A model generated the notes under the pieces. It was given only the letters and a program-made list of their open reading frames with translations, had not been told where the DNA came from and searched no databases. This document shows, piece after piece, positions 9,427-18,653 of a stretch of DNA of 45,541 nucleotides. This DNA is from Okeania sp. SIO2B3 (GTDB taxonomy: Bacteria > Cyanobacteriota > Cyanobacteriia > Cyanobacteriales > Microcoleaceae): NCBI RefSeq assembly GCF_010672525.1, contig NZ_JAAHGH010000056.1, positions 1 through 45,541 on the forward strand, in the 5' to 3' direction. The first letter of the stretch is position 1. Each line of letters opens with the position of its first letter. The translations under genes and the position numbers were made by a program.

Positions 9427-9760
9427 TCAGATGAATTATTTCAATAGCTTTAGTTACCTATTTAATATTAACACACTTTTCTACAAATAGCAACTACTTT
9501 CTACAATTTTTATTCAACAACTAATTACCCCACTGAGACTAATTCCCATACATTATTGCTATACTTCGGCAGTACTTCAGTTGTTAACTAATCAGCACAA
9601 GCAAAATCACTTTTTTTGCTAATTTCAGCTAAGTTAATGTTAATTATTCTTATGTTTACTTCTCCCCCACTCCCCCACTCCCCCGAAATGCGAAAATGTA
9701 ACAAACATTTATCAAATAGGTATTATTCCCGTTGCACAAAGAAACTCCTAATGTCGAGAT
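9427..9760. other. AT-rich intergenic region, probable left end of the tnpB element
   Basis: The stretch runs from the tnpB start to the GTPase gene. It is AT-rich and has a CCCCCACT octamer tandem tract at about 9662-9684. The left end of an IS200/IS605-type element would lie close to 9427-9600, but no hairpin could be assigned. No ORF is supported. Confidence 0.35.
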
Positions 9761-12385
9761 GTGTTCGTTGAACAAGGTACATATACGGTACTTGCGATTT
9801 CTAGAAAATTGGTAGAAAATGGTATTAAAATATGTCAAAAAAACTATCCAATGGTACAAGAACAACTGCACCGACTCAAAGAATATGGAGATTCAATTAT
9901 CCAAGGGATAGATTCATTATCCCAACAACAACCCCTGCCAGATTGGATACCCCCAGAGCTTAACAACAATTTACAAAAAGTTGAACAAGCAGCCAAAAAA
10001 ACTATTGAACTTGCATCTTCCCCAGTAAAAATTGGTTTAATGGGAGAATTTAGTAGTGGGAAAACCTTATTACTCGGAAGCTTAATTGGATACGCTGATG
10101 GTTTACCAGTAAGTGAAAATCCTACCACAGGAAATGTTACAGCTATTCATCTAGACCCAGTTCAGTCAGAAGACTTGCACAAGACAGAATTTGGGGAATT
10201 TATGATTAAATATCTGTCTCATAATGAGGTCAAAGAATGTCTGGATTATATGCTTGAAAAAGCAGCAGAGAAAGCGAAACAACCTCCAGATACCCTCAAG
10301 AAATTTACTACTACAAATATAGAGATTAACAGCATCCTGGGATGGTGTAAACAAACCTGGGAGGCGAGTCAAAATAAAGAATTACGTTCTCTACTACGGG
10401 AAGTGGTGAGGTTTTTGCTTGCTTATCAAGTGTATGGCCAAAATATCTGCGATCGCCTCTATCAAGTTGATATGGCCACAGCTCAAGATGGACTAAAATT
10501 AAAACTCCCACCAAATGTTCTGGAACTCGACTTTCAAGAGTTAGTCGTTGCTCCTCAACCTTGGCAAAATCCTGCTAAACCATCCGCTGAAGACTTAAAA
10601 AACAGTTTCTCTTTAATTCGTCGAGTAGATGTAACAGTTAAAGTGTCAAAACAAATCTGGGATTTGTCCGCTCTGGGGGAAAATCAAGAGTTTGTTTTGC
10701 TAGATTTTCCCGGACTAGGAGCAGCTAATTCTGGGGTGAGAGATGCTTTCCTGTCTTTGCGGGAACTCAAAGAAGTGCAAACAATTCTGCTTTTGTTGAA
10801 TGGTAAGCATCCTGGGGGAGAGACTGCTGATAAAATTCGTACTATGATGGAGCGAGACAGGGGGGGACAAGACCTAAAAGACCGGATTTTAGTGGGAGTC
10901 GGTCGTTTTAACCAACTACCATTATCGGAGGGGGATAAGGAAACTCTTGAGGATTTAGCTGAGGAATTAGCTCTACTAAAAGAAGAAGATGTGCTAAACA
11001 AATTGAGTGTTCTTGAATCGACGATGACAGGTGCTAAGGGTTTGACTACTAAACCAGAGAGAGTTGTACTGTTGTCACAAATGTCAGCTTTGAAGGAGTT
11101 GACACAACGTTCAACTACTTTGGAAGTATGTTCTCAAGACTTTATGCTGGAAATACAAAATTATCAGGATGATATAGCTCCCACATGGCAACAGTTAGCC
11201 GAAATGATGTTGGATTCTAGTTCAGCGGGTGTTTTACAGCGACAACTAAAGGATTTTGTATATGATGGAGGTGTAAAGAGGTTGCGAACGCTAATTATAG
11301 ACCATGTAAAAGCTTACGGTTTGAAGCAACTAGAAGAAGATACTGGCCATCAAGCTCGTGTTTGTCAAAAGCACCAGTATGAACTGAAGGAAGTATTAAA
11401 GAAAATTCCTGAATATATACCAGATTCTGACAGTCAAACTTTTATTGCACTATGTCAAACCATTGAAGAAGTTTACAATGTCTACACTCGTTTGAGAATA
11501 GATTTGAAGAAGAAAACACTACAAGATGAGATTACTGAGGTAGTGAAAGAGGAAGTAACTAATGAAATATTCTTTAAATGGAATGAGTGGAGTTTACTTT
11601 TTGATAAAACCAAGGATGGGATAGTGTCTATAGAAGATGAGGAAATAATACTTCTTGGTGATTATGAACTAGAAGATGATGAGAAGACTCCCTCTAAGAG
11701 TGAAGATTTTGAGTTAACCTTTAAGAATAGTGTGGAAAAACTGGAGAAGTTGGCTCGCGATCGTATTAAAGAAGCAGTTACAGAACTATTCACTAAATTA
11801 TCTGGAGAACTCGCACCTCAACGCCAAAAACTTCAGGAAATTTTGCCACTTGACATGAGAGAGGAAATCAAGAAAAATATCAGGGAAAATTTTGGTAAAA
11901 GAGAAGCAAACTGTTTTACAACTCTCTCCCAGGTTAACGATCTAAGTCAATATTGGAAACCGTTTGTTCTTCAGAAAAGTAAGCTTGAGGATGATACTCT
12001 AACTATAGATGCTGATAGCATATTTCCTCTAGCTCGTGCAGAAAAAGAACATCAAAAAGGTCAAGTGTTTGACTGGAATCCTGACAGAAGAGAAAGAGAC
12101 CAGACTGAACCGAGACCATTTAACAATCAAATTCTAGTGCTAAGATTACGAAATGAAATTAATAATTCTTGTATGCAGCTACAGCTAGTAGAATATGTAG
12201 GGAAGATGACTAAGAAAGTGAATGATATTTTGAACAGGATTCTAAATCAAGAAGTTCCCCGCTTAAACGCTATTTCTAGAAACGAAGCACTGTTGAAGTA
12301 TATAGCAGCAGATGAGTTAGAAACTAAAACACCTCTGTGGTTACAAAATCTATCTCAAATTGCATCAGTTGAAGTTAAGCGATAG
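9761..12385 (+). CDS. Dynamin-like GTPase, SrfC-like; first gene of a three-gene cassette
   Basis: This 874-aa large GTPase has G1 GEFSSGKT (95-102), a G2 candidate PTTGNVT (T122/T123) and G3 DFPGLG (315-320). It then has FNQL in place of a clean G4 TKxD. About 190 residues separate G2 and G3, far more than in compact GTPases, so there is a helical insertion. The C-terminal half is charged and helical, as in dynamin-like stalks. Such proteins polymerise on membranes and remodel them with GTP. Together with the Hsp70-like gene 472 nt downstream it recalls the SrfC-SrfB pair. The start is uncertain: GTG at 9761 is reported, but the ATG at 9851 (MVQEQLHRLKEYG) is plausible because the first 30 residues look unlike the family. 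Confidence 0.8.
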   Translation: MFVEQGTYTVLAISRKLVENGIKICQKNYPMVQEQLHRLKEYGDSIIQGIDSLSQQQPLPDWIPPELNNNLQKVEQAAKKTIELASSPVKIGLMGEFSSGKTLLLGSLIGYADGLPVSENPTTGNVTAIHLDPVQSEDLHKTEFGEFMIKYLSHNEVKECLDYMLEKAAEKAKQPPDTLKKFTTTNIEINSILGWCKQTWEASQNKELRSLLREVVRFLLAYQVYGQNICDRLYQVDMATAQDGLKLKLPPNVLELDFQELVVAPQPWQNPAKPSAEDLKNSFSLIRRVDVTVKVSKQIWDLSALGENQEFVLLDFPGLGAANSGVRDAFLSLRELKEVQTILLLLNGKHPGGETADKIRTMMERDRGGQDLKDRILVGVGRFNQLPLSEGDKETLEDLAEELALLKEEDVLNKLSVLESTMTGAKGLTTKPERVVLLSQMSALKELTQRSTTLEVCSQDFMLEIQNYQDDIAPTWQQLAEMMLDSSSAGVLQRQLKDFVYDGGVKRLRTLIIDHVKAYGLKQLEEDTGHQARVCQKHQYELKEVLKKIPEYIPDSDSQTFIALCQTIEEVYNVYTRLRIDLKKKTLQDEITEVVKEEVTNEIFFKWNEWSLLFDKTKDGIVSIEDEEIILLGDYELEDDEKTPSKSEDFELTFKNSVEKLEKLARDRIKEAVTELFTKLSGELAPQRQKLQEILPLDMREEIKKNIRENFGKREANCFTTLSQVNDLSQYWKPFVLQKSKLEDDTLTIDADSIFPLARAEKEHQKGQVFDWNPDRRERDQTEPRPFNNQILVLRLRNEINNSCMQLQLVEYVGKMTKKVNDILNRILNQEVPRLNAISRNEALLKYIAADELETKTPLWLQNLSQIASVEVKR

Positions 12386-12857
12386 GTATTTTTAGGGAAC
12401 AGGAAACTGACTAAAAAATAGGCGTTGCATATTTGTGGGATGAATTAGTGTAGGGAGTGTGGGGAGTATGGGGAGTGTGGGGAGTGTGGGAGTGAAAGAT
12501 TCATCCCAAGGTTTCAGGAACGCCAAAAAATCATATATCAAGCTTCCGTTCTGCTAAACTTACCCAAACTTACCCATGCCGGAATTGCATGAGCTTTGTA
12601 GGGGCGAACGGCCGTTCGCCCCTACTTCCTGTCTCACAGAAGACCACTGATTTTAAGGGAATAAAAAAATAAACTTCAGTAATTTACTGTTGATTTATGC
12701 AGCAGCAGGTTAACATATTATTATCTGTTAAACTGCAATATTAATTGACATCGATCTATCCCCACTAATCCTCCTTTGAAAGGGGGTAACAAGAAAAAAA
12801 AAGGGGATAGGGAGTGCGGGTTTCGTGCAAACGTAAAAATAAAGAGGAAGATAAATA
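12386..12857. repeat. Intergenic repeats within the cassette
   Basis: The gap holds a G-rich tandem tract of TGGGGAGTG-like nonamers (about 12451-12495), a perfect 28-bp palindrome at 12598-12625 and an AT-rich leader. GAGG at 12844-12847 is the likely ribosome-binding site for the Hsp70-like gene. No terminator with a T-run was found, so read-through from the GTPase gene remains possible. Confidence 0.5.
12598..12625. repeat. Perfect 28-bp palindrome
   Basis: The left half is GTAGGGGCGAACGG and the right half is its exact inverse complement. Related but imperfect versions containing TTCGCCCCTAC occur near 4520 and 24003, so this is a dispersed palindromic repeat rather than a gene-specific operator. 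It has no trailing T-run and is unlikely to be an intrinsic terminator. Confidence 0.7.
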
Positions 12858-15800
12858 ATGTCTCTAAAAATTGAACTACTAACAAGTTTTGTCTTAAAAA
12901 CTCAACCAACCAACAATGAACTATTACTACTTCCGGTCATTGAACTAACTCCTTCAAATGACAATATTCCCCATATATCTATTGTTAGTATATCTGTTGA
13001 AGGACAACCACCAGAACTGGCAACAAAGATAAAATCTGCTTACAGTCAAGTTATGGCGAATCCACCAATTAAAGTTTCAGCACCTCAAAAATTAAAACAA
13101 TATAATTGCGAGTTAGAGGAACCTCTACCTACAGATGTTAACTGTACTTTAACAGTAGAAATAGAATATTTTGATTCTGATGCTCAGGGTAATCCTAACC
13201 TTTCCCAACCCCAACAATTGAAAGCTAAGTGCCACATTATCTCTCATTCTGAAAGCTCACCCCCAGCACCTACAGCTATTCCAACTAAATCACCGATAGT
13301 TGCTCCAAGTTCATCACCTACAGCTATTCCAACTAAATCACCGACAGTTACTCCAAGTTCATCACCTACAGTTACTCCTTCATCAGAAGGCAAGCATCCT
13401 GGTTGGTTAGCAATTGATTTTGGCACAAGTAATACAACTGTTACCTTATTCGATCCTAAAGTTCAAGTATCTCCAAAGAATTTACCAAGAGAACAAGAAA
13501 TGAAGTTGCGCAAAAGTTTAGCTGAGTGGTTAAATAACAAACCAATAGATACTAAACCAGGTGTAGTTACACAAGATTGGGAAAATGAGTGGAAAAAGTT
13601 AATAACAGAAATTAGCAGGGAATTGCCAAACATAAACGATACCAACCAAAGTAATCTAGGAAGCCAAATCTTTTTAGGAACAGATATTAAATACTTATTG
13701 GAAGGGATTCGCCTTATAGAAGTTGGTCTATACCAACGTCAAGAATGGTTTCGCCGTTCTGCTAGTAAAGCACTTAATCGTATTTATCACGAAGTGTTTC
13801 GGGTTCCACCGTTGGAGTGGCAAAGTTTAATTCCAGTAGAACTTGATGAAATTACCAAACTTAGCGAAATTCCTAGCGAGTTAGAAATAGAAAGTATTGA
13901 ATCAGATTCAATTAAAGTAATTATGGGAAGACGAGCTAAACAAAATAGATTAGATGCTATCGCTCAAAACCAAGACATAACAGGTAAATTTCACCACTCA
14001 CCCAAACGCTATCTAGGTCAACCTAGCTCGCGACTAATTAATGTCAACTTAGATGGCAACAGTAAGGAGATTAAAGCAGAAGAACTGGTGCAATCTGCTT
14101 TTCGTTATCTGATTCAATCAACTTCAGAGTATTGCGCTCGCAACTCAGATCGACTTTCTGAAGGTCGCTTTAATAATGCAGTGATTACTTACCCGACTAT
14201 AGCACCTCCCAGAGTGCGCCAGGAAATCAAAGAACTGGTGGAAAAACTGGGTATTAAGAATGTGGAGATGGCTTATGATGAAGCTGTATCCGTAGCCATC
14301 TTTTTCCTATGGCGAGAGTTTGGTGGAGACTTGAATGTAGGGATTGAATCTTTGAAAACCAGGTGTCGTCGCTATGGAGACCAATGGACGCAAAATATTT
14401 TAGTGTTGGATATTGGTGGGGGAACTACCGATTTAGCTTTAATCGACTTCACACTTGAAGAGATAGAAGTTTTCAAGGGTGATGAAGACCGAGGTTCTGG
14501 AGGACGCTATTATAAACTGACTCCCCAACTTTTAGGTTCTTCTGGTCATTTACATTTGGGTGGGGAACAGATTACTCTCAATATATTTCGCTTGCTCAAG
14601 GTTGCTATTGCTGACTGTTTACTGACAGCGGTGCAAGCAGGAAATATTGAATCAGATATATTGAGAAATCAGTTAGATGGCCTGGATGAAAAATTCCTGA
14701 ATAATAATCATGAGTTTGAAAGTGGCAATTTATTAGCTTTTGTGGATAAGGATAATCCGGAAACTGATGCTACTTATAAGGATGCTTTAGATACTGCGAA
14801 TAAAGTTTTACCAACTCGCTGGAAAAATGCAAATTCATCAGCTCCTCAGCAAGTATTTTACACTCTTTGGGAATATGCAGAAGAGGCTAAAAAATCAGTA
14901 TTGACCAAGGGTAAAACAGATGAATTTGTGGAACCTACTTTTGTGTTAGAGGGGCAGAAAATAACTGAATTATTGGCGTCAACAAATTTAGAGCTACAAG
15001 GTGATGGAGTTAATAATTTAAGTGTAAGTTTAACTTTAAGTCAGTTAGAAAAAGCTGCTAAACCTGTAATAAAGGAAGCAGTTGGTATTGCTAAAGGGTT
15101 GGTAGAAAGTGGTTTGTCAAGACAAGAAAAATCTCAAAATTCTGATAAAAAAGAACAATTAGATTGGTTGATTTTGTCTGGAAAAACCTGTGGTCTTTAT
15201 TTAGTAGAAGAGGAACTTTATCAAGAATTTAATAAGTCTCAATCAGAACGTTTTATTTGGAACTCAGAAAAAATTACTTTTGTCCCAGAATATACTAAGT
15301 TAGCAACTTCCGCAGGAGCGTGTTATGCTCAAAACCTACGACAATTCATTTTTGATCCGAAAGAATCTAAACCATTGCTCAGAAAAGGGGCAAACCAACT
15401 TTACATTGATGTCAAAAATTTGCTTTATTTTTTGCCATGTTCTTTTACTCTAAGGACTATAGATGGTAACTTAACTATTTTTAAAGCAGGTGAACAACTT
15501 TATCAACTTGACGCCAAAGAGTCAGTAGCGAGAGTACGCAGCGAACAACCCGATGGAAAACTCTATGGAGCACAATTAACAATTGTGATATACCGAAAAG
15601 ATTTTGAAGATAAGGAAGAACAACTATGGGGTAGTTATGATGCTCAAGAATTGCAAAAAAATTTGGAAATGACAGAAAAGGAATTTAACAGCAAAATTAA
15701 AGTTGAATTTGAAATTGACCAAGAACTAAATATTAAGTTATTTTTCTGTCAAGGTAAACCCCACTATTTAATTTCTAATTCCGATAATATTTCCAGTCTT

Positions 15801-16313
15801 AATGCTGCGGACGTTACCAAAATTTCTCCATTAATTTCTGAGGGTAGAGTGATGTGCAATATTGCTGTGAATGTAATTGAGTCTTCAATAGCAATGAAAA
15901 CAGATGCTCATACACTTGTATTTGATAAGGAGAAAGATTATAGTCAGCATCAGGAAGTTTTTCAATATGATGGGGATAATAATTCTCCAGAAATTGGGAT
16001 AATTAGTCAACCTTTACCTCCAGTTCCTTTGAGTGGAGAATATAGTTTTTATTTCCAATCCCCCGATCCAAATACCGATAAATGGGAACTTATTGGGAAG
16101 TTCAAACTTGAGACTAAAACTGAGTATCCTTGTAACTATTATGTGAGTTTGGATAGTAAGGGTATTTTACGATTACATGAGGGAACAGTTCCCTATTGGA
16201 AATCGAATAACTGGGAATGTCTAAAGCAGGAAGGATATGTTTTTGAGGATGAGTTACAATATCAACCAAATAAGATAGAAGAAAAGAAGAATCCATTTTC
16301 AGGAATACATTAA
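12858..16313 (+). CDS. Hsp70/actin-fold ATPase, SrfB-like; second gene of the cassette
   Basis: This 1151-aa protein has an N-terminal beta-rich region (1-130) and a Ser/Thr/Pro linker made of tandem repeats (about 140-178). The ATPase follows. Phosphate-1 is WLAIDFGTSNTTVTLF (D187), connect-1 is NAVITYPTIAPPRVRQE (about 440), phosphate-2 is LVLDIGGGTTDLAL (D518), and an adenosine-type motif WLILSGKTCGL lies near 770. About 250 residues separate phosphate-1 from connect-1, a large insertion relative to DnaK. The last 300 residues are not a DnaK substrate-binding domain and look beta-rich. Size and fold resemble virulence factor SrfB. With the GTPase upstream and the repeat protein downstream it probably forms an NTP-driven assembly; its role is unknown. 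GAGG lies 10 nt before the ATG. Confidence 0.82.
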   Translation: MSLKIELLTSFVLKTQPTNNELLLLPVIELTPSNDNIPHISIVSISVEGQPPELATKIKSAYSQVMANPPIKVSAPQKLKQYNCELEEPLPTDVNCTLTVEIEYFDSDAQGNPNLSQPQQLKAKCHIISHSESSPPAPTAIPTKSPIVAPSSSPTAIPTKSPTVTPSSSPTVTPSSEGKHPGWLAIDFGTSNTTVTLFDPKVQVSPKNLPREQEMKLRKSLAEWLNNKPIDTKPGVVTQDWENEWKKLITEISRELPNINDTNQSNLGSQIFLGTDIKYLLEGIRLIEVGLYQRQEWFRRSASKALNRIYHEVFRVPPLEWQSLIPVELDEITKLSEIPSELEIESIESDSIKVIMGRRAKQNRLDAIAQNQDITGKFHHSPKRYLGQPSSRLINVNLDGNSKEIKAEELVQSAFRYLIQSTSEYCARNSDRLSEGRFNNAVITYPTIAPPRVRQEIKELVEKLGIKNVEMAYDEAVSVAIFFLWREFGGDLNVGIESLKTRCRRYGDQWTQNILVLDIGGGTTDLALIDFTLEEIEVFKGDEDRGSGGRYYKLTPQLLGSSGHLHLGGEQITLNIFRLLKVAIADCLLTAVQAGNIESDILRNQLDGLDEKFLNNNHEFESGNLLAFVDKDNPETDATYKDALDTANKVLPTRWKNANSSAPQQVFYTLWEYAEEAKKSVLTKGKTDEFVEPTFVLEGQKITELLASTNLELQGDGVNNLSVSLTLSQLEKAAKPVIKEAVGIAKGLVESGLSRQEKSQNSDKKEQLDWLILSGKTCGLYLVEEELYQEFNKSQSERFIWNSEKITFVPEYTKLATSAGACYAQNLRQFIFDPKESKPLLRKGANQLYIDVKNLLYFLPCSFTLRTIDGNLTIFKAGEQLYQLDAKESVARVRSEQPDGKLYGAQLTIVIYRKDFEDKEEQLWGSYDAQELQKNLEMTEKEFNSKIKVEFEIDQELNIKLFFCQGKPHYLISNSDNISSLNAADVTKISPLISEGRVMCNIAVNVIESSIAMKTDAHTLVFDKEKDYSQHQEVFQYDGDNNSPEIGIISQPLPPVPLSGEYSFYFQSPDPNTDKWELIGKFKLETKTEYPCNYYVSLDSKGILRLHEGTVPYWKSNNWECLKQEGYVFEDELQYQPNKIEEKKNPFSGIH

Positions 16314-16593
16314 ATTCAGTTATCAGTTATCAGTTATCAGTACGTGTTTGAGACAATTACAGCAAATTCCAAGCATAAGAAGTACAGTTCTTAAAAATTA
16401 AATGTTCCCAGTGCGAGCATCTTGCTCGCTTTGGGGTGTACCCCACCAAGGTGGAACCCGTTGTATCTGAAAACGCAACTGCTGATAACTATTAGACATC
16501 TCCTCCAAAAGAGGGAGTAGGGACGTTGCATACAACATCCCTACAGAGTAGGGTCAAATAATTTTAGCAAACTGTTGTAGAGAAAATGTTTTT
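16314..16593. repeat. Short intergenic region with heptamer repeat
   Basis: Three CAGTTAT units (16317-16337) follow the Hsp70-like stop. The palindrome GCGAGCATCTTGCTCGC is at 16413-16429, a variant of the one at 4231 and 21784. No promoter was identified, and the three cassette genes are co-oriented across this gap. Confidence 0.5.
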
Positions 16594-18384
16594 ATGGAAC
16601 ACTTGAGTAATTTATTAAATAAAAAAGATTCGGATTTATCATGGGTACTGCGTTTGAGTTTGCGGGGAATGGCAGCTCAACTCAAAGAAGCGATCGCCAA
16701 ATACACAACAGACTCAGGAGTACAAGAATGTCAAGCATTACTAAAGGAACTTGATTCACTTTTGAAACCAACACTAATAAACGAAGAGAAAATTCAAGAA
16801 ACTAAGTTCGATGATGCGTTGATACCTATAACTCCTCCGTCTGAGAATGAAGAGAGTTCACCAGGGAAAACTCCACTTGAACCAATACAAAATCAGGAGA
16901 AACAAGAAACTAACTCCTCAGAAACAAACGATCTGTTGCCCCCTATATCATCAAACGATGGGTTGGAACCAATACCATCTCCCCCTGAGAATGAACAGAA
17001 ACTAATTGGTCTCCAAGAAGTTTTGCTTGCTGACAACAAAATAAAAGATTCGGATTTAGGGTGGGTACTGCGTTTGAGTTTGCGGGGAATGGCAGCTCAA
17101 CTTAAAGAAGCGATCGCCAAATACGCAACAGCTCCAGGAGTACAAGAATGTCAAACATTACTAGAGGAAATTGATTTACTTTTGGAACCTTCATTGGAAC
17201 CAATACCATCTCCCCCTGAGAATGAATTGAAACTAATTCATCTCTGGAAACTTTTGCTGACTGACAACAAAATAAAAGATTCAGATTTAGGATGGGTAAT
17301 GCGTTTGAGTTTGCGTGGAATGGCAGCTCAACTCAAAGAAGCGATCGCCAAATACACAACAGCTCCAGGAGTACAAGAATGTCAAACATTACTAGAGAAA
17401 CTTGATTCACTTTTGGAACCTTCAGAAGCAAACAATAGGTTGATACCCATACCACCAAAGGAACCGTTGTCACCTATACCACCTCCTCCTGAGAATGAAA
17501 TGAAAATTCGTCTCCGGGTAGTTTTCCTTACTGACAACAAATTATCAGAGTATGTCGGTGCAGTTGAGTTAAATAGTAACAATGTTTCTGATTTGTGGCA
17601 GGAACTACAATGTCTGCTGCTGCGACTTCCAGAATCAGAGGCAAATAGGTGGCAAAACCAAGCCTTGGAGTTAGCATTGAAGGTGGGAGGTGAGAAAGAA
17701 GAGCGATCGCTTATCCCACTACCTTCTACTAAAGATGAAATATTGTATCCCGGTCTCACTGGTAAATTGAAAGCTCAAGGTTTATGCTTATCAACTCAGG
17801 AAAAATTAGACTCACGACTGACACAGACAAATTTACCAGAGGAACTGTTGTTCCTAGCAAAAGTTATTTCTTTATATCTTAAATTTATTGAACTCGACCC
17901 CCAAATACATCATGCTTTGAAGGCAGTCGATCGCTTTGGTGTGAGGTGTTTGAGTTTAGACTCAGAGCAAAAGTCTAAGTATATTAATGCTTTGATCGAC
18001 CGTTTCCAGCGAGCAGTAACTACAGAAGAGAGTGGTGATATCCTGAAAATTCTGGAAGCTAGAATAGACCTAGATGAAGCGATACATTCTTTAGTGTATG
18101 TACCACCAGTTCCTCGTGATTCTTGGTGGGGAAAATTGCAAAAGGAATGTCGGGATACACTAGCTGTTATCAGCACTCGCGCTCAAAATGCTGGTTATCA
18201 AGTGAGAATTCGTCCTTTATGGGGGTCTTATGCTGATATTTTCAGTTATTCCCAGAATAAGAATAATGATTTAGAACGCGATAGTGGGGGTACTCCAGGG
18301 GAAGTTTTGGCTTGTTTGCGAGTATATGCAAAGATTCAAGAGGAAGTATTGCCAGGTAGAGTTTTATTTAGAGGTCAGAGGTAG
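16594..18384 (+). CDS. Modular repeat protein, third gene of the GTPase/Hsp70-like cassette
   Basis: This 596-aa protein is unrecognised as a whole. Three copies of a roughly 55-residue helical module occupy about 1-60, 138-201 and 213-277, each containing LRLSLRGMAAQLKEAIAKY and QEC(Q)xLL. They are separated by acidic, proline-rich linkers (EPIPSPPENE). A divergent segment (about 303-365) begins with a similar LTDNKLSE start. The C-terminal 200 residues form a different domain (VPPVPRDSWWGKLQKECRD) ending in GEVLACLRVYAKIQEE and a final VLFRG. That tail weakly recalls the beta wing of GrpE, which would suit an Hsp70 partner, but the likeness is too short to rely on. The repeated modules could be adaptor or effector-associated domains that recruit partners. 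It is soluble, with no signal peptide or membrane helix. Confidence 0.65.
   Translation: MEHLSNLLNKKDSDLSWVLRLSLRGMAAQLKEAIAKYTTDSGVQECQALLKELDSLLKPTLINEEKIQETKFDDALIPITPPSENEESSPGKTPLEPIQNQEKQETNSSETNDLLPPISSNDGLEPIPSPPENEQKLIGLQEVLLADNKIKDSDLGWVLRLSLRGMAAQLKEAIAKYATAPGVQECQTLLEEIDLLLEPSLEPIPSPPENELKLIHLWKLLLTDNKIKDSDLGWVMRLSLRGMAAQLKEAIAKYTTAPGVQECQTLLEKLDSLLEPSEANNRLIPIPPKEPLSPIPPPPENEMKIRLRVVFLTDNKLSEYVGAVELNSNNVSDLWQELQCLLLRLPESEANRWQNQALELALKVGGEKEERSLIPLPSTKDEILYPGLTGKLKAQGLCLSTQEKLDSRLTQTNLPEELLFLAKVISLYLKFIELDPQIHHALKAVDRFGVRCLSLDSEQKSKYINALIDRFQRAVTTEESGDILKILEARIDLDEAIHSLVYVPPVPRDSWWGKLQKECRDTLAVISTRAQNAGYQVRIRPLWGSYADIFSYSQNKNNDLERDSGGTPGEVLACLRVYAKIQEEVLPGRVLFRGQR
16627..17425 (+). 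repeat. Three near-identical coding repeats inside the third cassette gene
   Basis: Copies start at about 16627, 17047 and 17278. Each covers the module core of over 100 bases, including a HIP1 GCGATCGC (GAAGCGATCGCCAAATAC), with only scattered third-position changes. The spacings of 420 and 231 nt are multiples of three, so unequal recombination would keep the frame. Confidence 0.85.
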
Positions 18385-18482
18385 CAAAATGTTCCAGAAA
18401 TAAAAGGGGTTCATTAATTGATAATGGATAATGGATAATTACCTCTGGTTAAAACCGAGAGGATTGAACATAAGGAAATATT

Positions 18483-18653
18483 ATATCATGTCCGGTTGAA
18501 CAGTGATAAATAAATAACTACGGAGTCCTCAGGAGTCAACCCACCCCTAACCCCTCCCAGGAGGGGAGGGGAAGTCAGGAGTCAGGAGGGAAGAAAGAAG
18601 AACTGGAGTTGAAGGAGAAAGTTTTTTTATAACTAATTATCCGGACATGATAT
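18483..18653 (+). mobile_element. TCATGTCCGG mini-element, long type, nested in another repeat
   Basis: It begins ATATCATGTCCGGTTGAAC and ends TTATCCGGACATGATAT. The interior differs from the short type and carries GGAGTCCTCAGGAGTCAAC and AACTGGAGTTGAAGGAG, which are shared with the truncated copy at 938-1096. TA is present outside both TCATGTCCGG ends. It splits a repeat whose intact version is at 38573-38720, so it inserted after that repeat had spread. Confidence 0.75.

Noticed and set aside
12858-16313. Ordinary DnaK chaperone
   Set aside because: The protein is nearly twice DnaK length, has an extra N-terminal domain, a large insertion in the ATPase and no substrate-binding domain signature.
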